Assembly (NCBI GenBank): GCA_029931905.1 | Contig: JAOZRH010000005.1 | Span: 23,390-34,390, forward strand | Source of the DNA: Fidelibacterota bacterium | GTDB taxonomy: Bacteria > Fidelibacterota > Fidelibacteria > Fidelibacterales > Fidelibacteraceae | DNA length: 11,001 bases | Direction: 5' to 3' | In this document: piece by piece, positions 6,717 to 11,001 of the stretch | Layout: every line of letters starts with the position of its first letter | How positions within the stretch are numbered: position 1 is the first letter of the stretch | Program-made: the position numbers and the translations under genes | Notes under the pieces: generated by a model | Seen by the model: only the letters and a program-made list of their open reading frames with translations | Database searches by the model: none | What the model was told of the DNA's origin: nothing

Positions 6717-7223
6717 TTAAGATTTATTGTCTTCCGTTTTTTCAGATACAACTTCTTTTTCTTCAACAGCTTCTTCAACAGCTTCTTCTACAGGTTTTAC
6801 ATCTTCTGTTTCTTTTTGCTCTACAGAACCAGCTTCTTCAACCTTTTTTTCTTCAACTTTTTCTTTTACTTCCACTGTTTTTGAAGCATTTTTCAATTTT
6901 TCTTTTTTAACTGCTTCCCATTTTTTAACTTCTTGATCTTTAAGTTCATCATCTAAATTTGTTTTTTCTAAATGATTCTTTAATAAAATTCCATTTTTGG
7001 ACAATATGCTTCTGACTGTGTCAGATAATTGTACCCCTTCTCCCAACCAATATTGTACCCTCTCTTCTGAAAGTACTATATTATCATTCTCTTTAATTGG
7101 ATCATATGTTCCAATTTTTTCAATATAACGACCATCGCGACGCTTTCTTGAATCCATCACTACTATTCTGTAATAAGGTCTGTTTCGTCTGCCCGTTCTG
7201 GTAAGTCGCATAATAGTTGCCAA
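6717..7223 (-). CDS. rpsP: 30S ribosomal protein S16 with long charged C-terminal tail
   Basis: Residues 1-83 are a standard S16: MATIMRLTRTGRRNRPYYRI, then VVMDSRKRRDGRYIEKIGTYDP, then VQYWLGEGVQLSDTV. S16 is an early 30S assembly protein of the 5' domain. Residues 84-168 are an added tail, first mixed charge, then dominated by E, V and K (EEAVEEAVEEKEVVSEKTED); bacterial S16 usually ends near residue 80-90. Similar long acidic/basic tails occur in Bacteroidetes S16. I chose a TTG start at 7223. A perfect AGGAGG lies six bases upstream, and this start gives the canonical MAxxxRL beginning; the ATG at 7211 would be 18 bases from that site and would lose the first strand. The ffh stop codon (7236-7238) directly abuts the ribosome site. 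Confidence 0.96.
   Translation of the reverse strand: MATIMRLTRTGRRNRPYYRIVVMDSRKRRDGRYIEKIGTYDPIKENDNIVLSEERVQYWLGEGVQLSDTVRSILSKNGILLKNHLEKTNLDDELKDQEVKKWEAVKKEKLKNASKTVEVKEKVEEKKVEEAGSVEQKETEDVKPVEEAVEEAVEEKEVVSEKTEDNKS
6761..6796 (-). repeat. 12-bp tandem repeat in the rpsP tail
   Basis: Three head-to-tail 12-base units (plus-strand form CTTCAACAGCTT) occur at 6761-6772, 6773-6784 and 6785-6796. The first two are identical and the third differs at two bases. In rpsP they encode an EEAV-type repeat. Because the unit is a multiple of three, gain or loss of copies would change tail length without breaking the frame. Confidence 0.85.
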
Positions 7224-7235
7224 ATTAATCCTCCT

Positions 7236-8567
7236 CTAAAATTGCTTGCTTAATGGAATTTGATTTAATCCTTTCTTGGAAAATCCCATTTTATTCATCT
7301 TTTTCATCATTTGTTTCATTTGCTTGAACTGATTTAGTAATCTATTTACATCAACAACCCCTAAACCACTTCCTCTTGCTATTCTCTTTTTTCTACTTGC
7401 ATCAATAATATTTGGTGCTACCTTTTCTTTTATTGTCATAGAATTCATTATTGCTACAATACTATCAACTCTTTTCTCATCTATTTGTGCATTCTTCAAC
7501 TTAGATGCTCCCGGTATCATTTCTATTAATGATGATAACGGACCAAGTTTTCTAATCATTTTTAACTGTTTTTGAAAATCCAATAAATCAAATTCGTTTT
7601 TACTAATTTTCTTCGCTAATTTTTCTGCTTCATTATCATCAATTGCCTGTTGTGCCTTTTCGACCAACGAAACAACATCTCCCTTTCCTAAAATTCTACC
7701 AGCAAATCTTTCTGGATAAAATCTTTCCAAATCAGAAATCTTTTCTCCAACAGAAACAAATTTTATTGGCTTTTTTGTAACTTCTCTTATTGATAATGCC
7801 GCTCCGCCTCTTGCATCACCATCAATTTTTGTTAATACTACTCCCGAAATCGGCAACATTGAATTAAATTTATCAGCCGCATTTACTGCATCTTGTCCAA
7901 TCATTCCATCAGCAACAAACAATATTTCGTTTGGTGCAACTTCATTATTTATATTCTGAAGTTCTTTCATCATATCTTCGTCAATATGCAATCTTCCAGC
8001 TGTATCTAAAATGACTACATTTGTATCATCTTTTCTTGCCGATTTTATTGCATTTTTACAAATTTTGACAGGATTTTTTCTACTTTTGCTATAAACAGGT
8101 ATTGAAATCTGCTTGCCTAATTTTTCTAATTGCTCAATAGCAGCAGGGCGATATGTATCGGCCGCAACCATCATTGGAGTTTTTCCATTATCTCTTAGAT
8201 GCTTCGCTAATTTTGCTACAAATGTCGTTTTTCCAGAACCTTGTAAACCAACAACCATAATTACACTAGGTGGTAATCCATCTAACTTTAATGGAACGCT
8301 CTCTTCACCCAATAATTTAATTAATTCACTGTGGAATATTTTAATTACTTGTTGTCCAGGAGAAATACTTTTAATTACAGTTACACCTAAAGCTCTCTCT
8401 TTTACACGAGCAATAAATTCTTTTGCAACAGAAAAATTGACATCTGCTTCTAACAAAGTTCGTCGAACTTCTCTCAAAGTATCGTCAATATTCTTTTCAG
8501 TTATTTTTCCTTGACCTCTTAGGTTTTTAAATATGCCTTCAAGATTCTCTTTTAATTGCTCTAACAT
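7236..8567 (-). CDS. ffh: Signal recognition particle protein Ffh (SRP54 GTPase)
   Basis: This 443-residue SRP GTPase binds signal sequences emerging from the ribosome and, with 4.5S/6S RNA and FtsY, delivers inner-membrane proteins to the translocon. The N domain is residues 1-98 (ending LDGLPPS). The G domain carries GLQGSGKTT (107-115), DTYRPAA (137-143), DTAGR (188-192), TKIDG (246-250) and GEKISDLERF (274-283). The methionine-rich M domain (about 325-443) includes the RNA-contact signature RIARGSG (395-401) and QFKQMKQMMKKMNKMG (413-428). The ATG at 8567 follows AAAGGA. Its stop lies just before the rpsP ribosome site, so ffh very likely heads the ffh-rpsP-khpA-rimM-trmD-rplS operon. No SRP RNA or ftsY was seen. 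Length is normal. Confidence 0.98.
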   Translation of the reverse strand: MLEQLKENLEGIFKNLRGQGKITEKNIDDTLREVRRTLLEADVNFSVAKEFIARVKERALGVTVIKSISPGQQVIKIFHSELIKLLGEESVPLKLDGLPPSVIMVVGLQGSGKTTFVAKLAKHLRDNGKTPMMVAADTYRPAAIEQLEKLGKQISIPVYSKSRKNPVKICKNAIKSARKDDTNVVILDTAGRLHIDEDMMKELQNINNEVAPNEILFVADGMIGQDAVNAADKFNSMLPISGVVLTKIDGDARGGAALSIREVTKKPIKFVSVGEKISDLERFYPERFAGRILGKGDVVSLVEKAQQAIDDNEAEKLAKKISKNEFDLLDFQKQLKMIRKLGPLSSLIEMIPGASKLKNAQIDEKRVDSIVAIMNSMTIKEKVAPNIIDASRKKRIARGSGLGVVDVNRLLNQFKQMKQMMKKMNKMGFSKKGLNQIPLSKQF

Positions 8568-8601
8568 CAGTCCTTTAGCTTCATTTTTGTAATAGCAAAG
8601 T

Positions 8602-8629
8602 AATATACATAATTAATTTCATTATACAA
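8602..8629 (-). promoter_or_regulatory. Weak candidate promoter for ffh
   Basis: On the minus strand TTGTAT (8629-8624) and TATATT (8607-8602) are spaced by 16 bases, about 35 bases before the ffh ATG. A perfect TATAAT (8626-8621) lies on the same strand but has no good -35 box. The DNA is so AT-rich that both could be chance. The -35 box coincides with the end of the left arm of the inverted repeat at 8624-8751. Confidence 0.25.
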
Positions 8630-8751
8630 ATAATATTTTTGTAATTTTAAAAAATAGTTGTCATGTTCTTATTTTAAATTTATGATTTTTATTTAGTTAA
8701 TTATTAATGATTCTAACTTTCACAACTATAATTTAAAATTATTATTTGTAT
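8624..8751. repeat. Imperfect inverted repeat between the C1 protease gene and ffh
   Basis: The arms are 8624-8661 and 8722-8751, around a 60-base spacer. The reverse complement of the right arm matches the left arm at 28 of 30 positions once an eight-base insertion (8636-8643) in the left arm is allowed. The outer 12 bases (ATACAAATAATA) and inner eight (ATAGTTGT) are exact. On the minus strand the second ACAACTAT is followed by six T, so a transcript leaving the protease gene could form a long terminator-like stem. The rest of the 213-base spacer (8568-8780) shows no gene. It could be a small mobile palindrome (MITE-like), a terminator, or a chance structure in AT-rich DNA. Confidence 0.6.
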
Positions 8752-8780
8752 GTTTTGTATAACTTTGTACTAAATTCTTC

Positions 8781-10922
8781 CTACTTCAAAAAAACCATTT
8801 TCTTAGTATCTGAAAATTCATTTCCAATCATTAATCTATAAAAATATATTCCACTTGAATAATCACTTCCATCAAATTTTACCTCATAATTTCCGTTTGA
8901 TTGCATTTCATCAACTAACACTTCCATTTTTTTACCCATTAAATCAAAAATTATTAATTTTACATTTTCAGAATTATTTGAATTAATAGAATAATTGATA
9001 TTTGTTATCGGATTAAATGGATTTGGATAGTTTTGATTTAACTTGTAATTATCTACAACTTCTACACTATTTACATTTGACGAATTATTTGTTACTTTAA
9101 GATTAATTGTGATTGTACGATTAGTATTATCATTCGTTTGTATTAAAATTTCTGCACTATATTCACCAGAATTTAAATCTTCTGCATTTATATTAAATGT
9201 TACTTGCTCTGACGAATTCTGACTAATTTTCCCTGCACCTTTTGTAATTGTTAACCAATCATGATCTCCAGATGTCATTCCTATTGCCGTCATATTTGTT
9301 GAATCTCCACAATCATCAGAAAAAATTGTGTTCGTTTCATCTGAAATATCAACATTATCAATAAAAAATCCTTTAAGATAATAATCATCAGTGACACATT
9401 CTGCCAGATCCGAAGCCAAAGCAAATCTAACAACAACACTATCAGATATATACGAACTTAAATCAAAATTTACATTTTTCCAACCACCGCTTGAACCAGC
9501 CCAACCCGCGATATCTGTTCCCATTCCAAATCCTTGTCCTGGATGTCCAAAACTCCATAAATGCCCACAATCATAAACTGGGGAAGTTGGAGTAATCACA
9601 CTAAAAATTTCTCCGCCATTTGTAGAAATCCAAACATTACATCCATCCCAACCATCGTATGGAGGATCTTCTCCACCAGTTGATTCCACTGCCCAATATC
9701 CTTTAAATGATAATGCTGGTGAAGTTGTACCCGATAAATCAATAACTGGAGTTTCAAGATAATCTAACCAGTGATTATTATATCCATTTATAGTAGAATC
9801 ACCACACCACCAACTTTTTCCATCATAAGCATTGTAATCATCGGTATGAAAATGTTCTTCATCGAATTCAATTAATTTATTAGAATCATAAACAATTGTT
9901 GATGCGTATTCTAATTCTATAGAATTACTACTGTTTGTATAAGTAACTGTTTTTGTAGTAGAATTTCCAACCGATATTGACACATCTATTACATAATCTG
10001 AAGAACTAAAAACGGCTCCATCAATTTTATTATTATATACAAATTCACTATATTCACCAAATTCACATTCACCCCATTTGATTTTAAAATAACCATTTTC
10101 GCCCCAATAAGGTCCCCAACTATTTTTAACAATCCAGCATTCCAACGAATCAATCCAACCAACAATTAATACTGCATGCCCGCCTTCAAGAACATCTGAT
10201 GTTTGTTCGTACACTCCACCAGAATATGAATAAAAATCATTATACACAGTATATGAAGCAGAAACAGGATGACGATAAACTGCATTTTTAATTGTTTCTA
10301 CATCAGCGATATTTGAAGTAATATATCCCCAATCAGGAATGGTTACAGCATTAGTTTGCCAATCGGCACAGCACTCACTACTATCCACATCAGTTCCTTC
10401 ATAAGGAAAACAAGTTTCATGTGCAATTCCACCATAACTAACAATAAAATCCAAAGTTTTTGAAACCCAATATCCATCATTAGCGGTGGCATTAGGATTA
10501 CATGAAATTAAAAATTGTTCCGATAAATCAATAGCTGAATCTGGCATAGAATTTTCTATTTTCCACCAAGATTCAAGTTGACCTGTTGTCGAAAATGCCC
10601 AGCAAGAACCAGCCGGAGATTGGTTTTTTACTGAGGTATCCCAATTTACTCCACTTACATCTCGCCAATCAAATTCGCTTGGTAAATCTTCCACCATTTC
10701 CAACTGTAATAAATCACCTTTTTGTAATTTTGGTATTTCTCTTTTATAATTACATAATTTTTTCTGTTCTTCTTTTGATAAACGAGTTACCCAGTTTTCA
10801 CTTGCTTTCCAATTTGCACCTTTTTCTTCAATTGCCTTTTCAATTTTTTTCAGCTGATCTGTTTCCGAAAATGCTATCGTGGAAAATAATATAATCAATA
10901 AAAATAAAACTACTCTTTTCAT
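8781..10922 (-). CDS. Secreted papain-family (C1) cysteine protease with C-terminal sorting domain
   Basis: This 713-residue modular protein is predicted to be exported and then anchored or released outside the cell. Residues 1-19 are a Sec signal peptide (VVLFLLIILFSTIAFS), and 20-75 a short propeptide-like helix region. A C1 peptidase domain spans about 80-300. Its catalytic set is complete: Q101 and C107 (NQSPAGSCWAFS), H249 (GGHAVLIVGW) and N267 (KNSWGPYWGENGYF). Residues 330-527 resemble the beta-sandwich beside M6 immune-inhibitor-A-type peptidases (GKSWWCGDS, TPVIDLSG, FFIDNVDIS). Residues 545-611 look like an Ig/BACON-like domain. Residues 625-713 are a type IX-like sorting domain (LNQNYPNPFNP, GIYFYRL). 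I start at the ATG at 10922 because AAAGGAG precedes it and the signal peptide begins there; an in-frame ATG at 10994 would bury the signal. No sorting machinery is encoded here. Substrate unknown. Confidence 0.92.
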   Translation of the reverse strand: MKRVVLFLLIILFSTIAFSETDQLKKIEKAIEEKGANWKASENWVTRLSKEEQKKLCNYKREIPKLQKGDLLQLEMVEDLPSEFDWRDVSGVNWDTSVKNQSPAGSCWAFSTTGQLESWWKIENSMPDSAIDLSEQFLISCNPNATANDGYWVSKTLDFIVSYGGIAHETCFPYEGTDVDSSECCADWQTNAVTIPDWGYITSNIADVETIKNAVYRHPVSASYTVYNDFYSYSGGVYEQTSDVLEGGHAVLIVGWIDSLECWIVKNSWGPYWGENGYFKIKWGECEFGEYSEFVYNNKIDGAVFSSSDYVIDVSISVGNSTTKTVTYTNSSNSIELEYASTIVYDSNKLIEFDEEHFHTDDYNAYDGKSWWCGDSTINGYNNHWLDYLETPVIDLSGTTSPALSFKGYWAVESTGGEDPPYDGWDGCNVWISTNGGEIFSVITPTSPVYDCGHLWSFGHPGQGFGMGTDIAGWAGSSGGWKNVNFDLSSYISDSVVVRFALASDLAECVTDDYYLKGFFIDNVDISDETNTIFSDDCGDSTNMTAIGMTSGDHDWLTITKGAGKISQNSSEQVTFNINAEDLNSGEYSAEILIQTNDNTNRTITINLKVTNNSSNVNSVEVVDNYKLNQNYPNPFNPITNINYSINSNNSENVKLIIFDLMGKKMEVLVDEMQSNGNYEVKFDGSDYSSGIYFYRLMIGNEFSDTKKMVFLK

Positions 10923-10966
10923 ATTTACTCCTTTGTTTTTCACTTGGTGGATAATATATAAATTAA

Positions 10967-10994
10967 AACATATATGATAATTGGCTGTTTTCAA
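10967..10994 (-). promoter_or_regulatory. Candidate promoter for the secreted protease gene
   Basis: On the minus strand TTGAAA (10994-10989) and TATGTT (10972-10967) are spaced by 16 bases and lie about 45 bases before the chosen ATG. If real, this promoter falls inside the longer in-frame reading from 10994, which further supports the downstream start. Chance matches are common in this AT-rich DNA. Confidence 0.33.
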
Positions 10995-11001
10995 GGAATT
11001 T

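Noticed and set aside
6633..6936. Plus-strand frames rich in F or S/T opposite rpsP.
   Set aside because: They are the antisense shadow of the E/K/V-rich S16 tail; no ribosome site or independent support.
8113..8514. Plus-strand 133-codon frame inside ffh.
   Set aside because: It lies wholly antisense to a conserved ffh whose motifs are intact, and it resembles no family I know.
9391..10894. Plus-strand frames of 61 and 102 codons opposite the C1 protease gene.
   Set aside because: Antisense shadows of a gene with a complete catalytic set and domain structure.
10923..10994. N-terminal extension of the protease from the ATG at 10994.
   Set aside because: It would put 24 residues before the signal peptide, lacks a ribosome site and crosses the promoter candidate; the ATG at 10922 has AAAGGAG in front.
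1..11001. CRISPR array, transposase, prophage or defence genes.
   Set aside because: No spaced direct repeats, recombinase motifs or phage-like genes were seen; every long frame on the coding strand is a housekeeping gene or the secreted protease.

Overview
The window is an AT-rich bacterial chromosome segment in which every recognisable gene lies on the minus strand, so transcription runs from base 11001 toward base 1. Three features point to the Fibrobacteres-Chlorobi-Bacteroidetes (FCB) side of the tree: a Por/type IX-like C-terminal sorting domain (NYPNPFNP motif), a V/A-type ATPase operon with a DUF2764 gene between subunits E and A, and a long charged tail on ribosomal protein S16. A low-GC candidate phylum such as Cloacimonadota or Delongbacteria would fit. 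That placement is inference; no 16S or marker-gene comparison was possible.

Layout in transcription order. (1) 10922-8781: a secreted papain-family (C1) cysteine protease with a signal peptide, adhesion-like beta domains and a C-terminal sorting domain. (2) 8780-8568: a 213-bp spacer with a strong imperfect inverted repeat and a possible ffh promoter. (3) 8567-4809: a compact translation and secretion operon, ffh - rpsP - khpA - rimM - trmD - rplS, followed by tRNA-Phe (4759-4687), which has its own plausible promoter and is followed by a clear intrinsic terminator. (4) 4488-1702: parA - parB - M23 peptidase - bactofilin, a chromosome-segregation and cell-shape module. (5) 1665 to the left edge: V/A-type ATPase subunit E, a DUF2764 protein and the N-terminal third or so of catalytic subunit A, cut by the window edge.

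Gene spacing from parA to atpA is tight (an 11-base overlap, then gaps of 7, 25, 36, 22 and 54 bases) and I see no terminator inside it. Segregation, shape and ATPase genes may therefore be transcribed together. The ffh-rplS block combines co-translational targeting (Ffh), ribosome assembly (S16, RimM, L19), an RNA chaperone (KhpA) and tRNA m1G37 methylation (TrmD).

Most of the window is conserved housekeeping DNA. I did not find a clearly new system. The points most worth a second look are the par/M23/bactofilin/V-ATPase linkage, the DUF2764 protein as a possible subunit C replacement, the inverted repeat upstream of ffh, and the repeat-bearing S16 tail with a possible frameshifted continuation.
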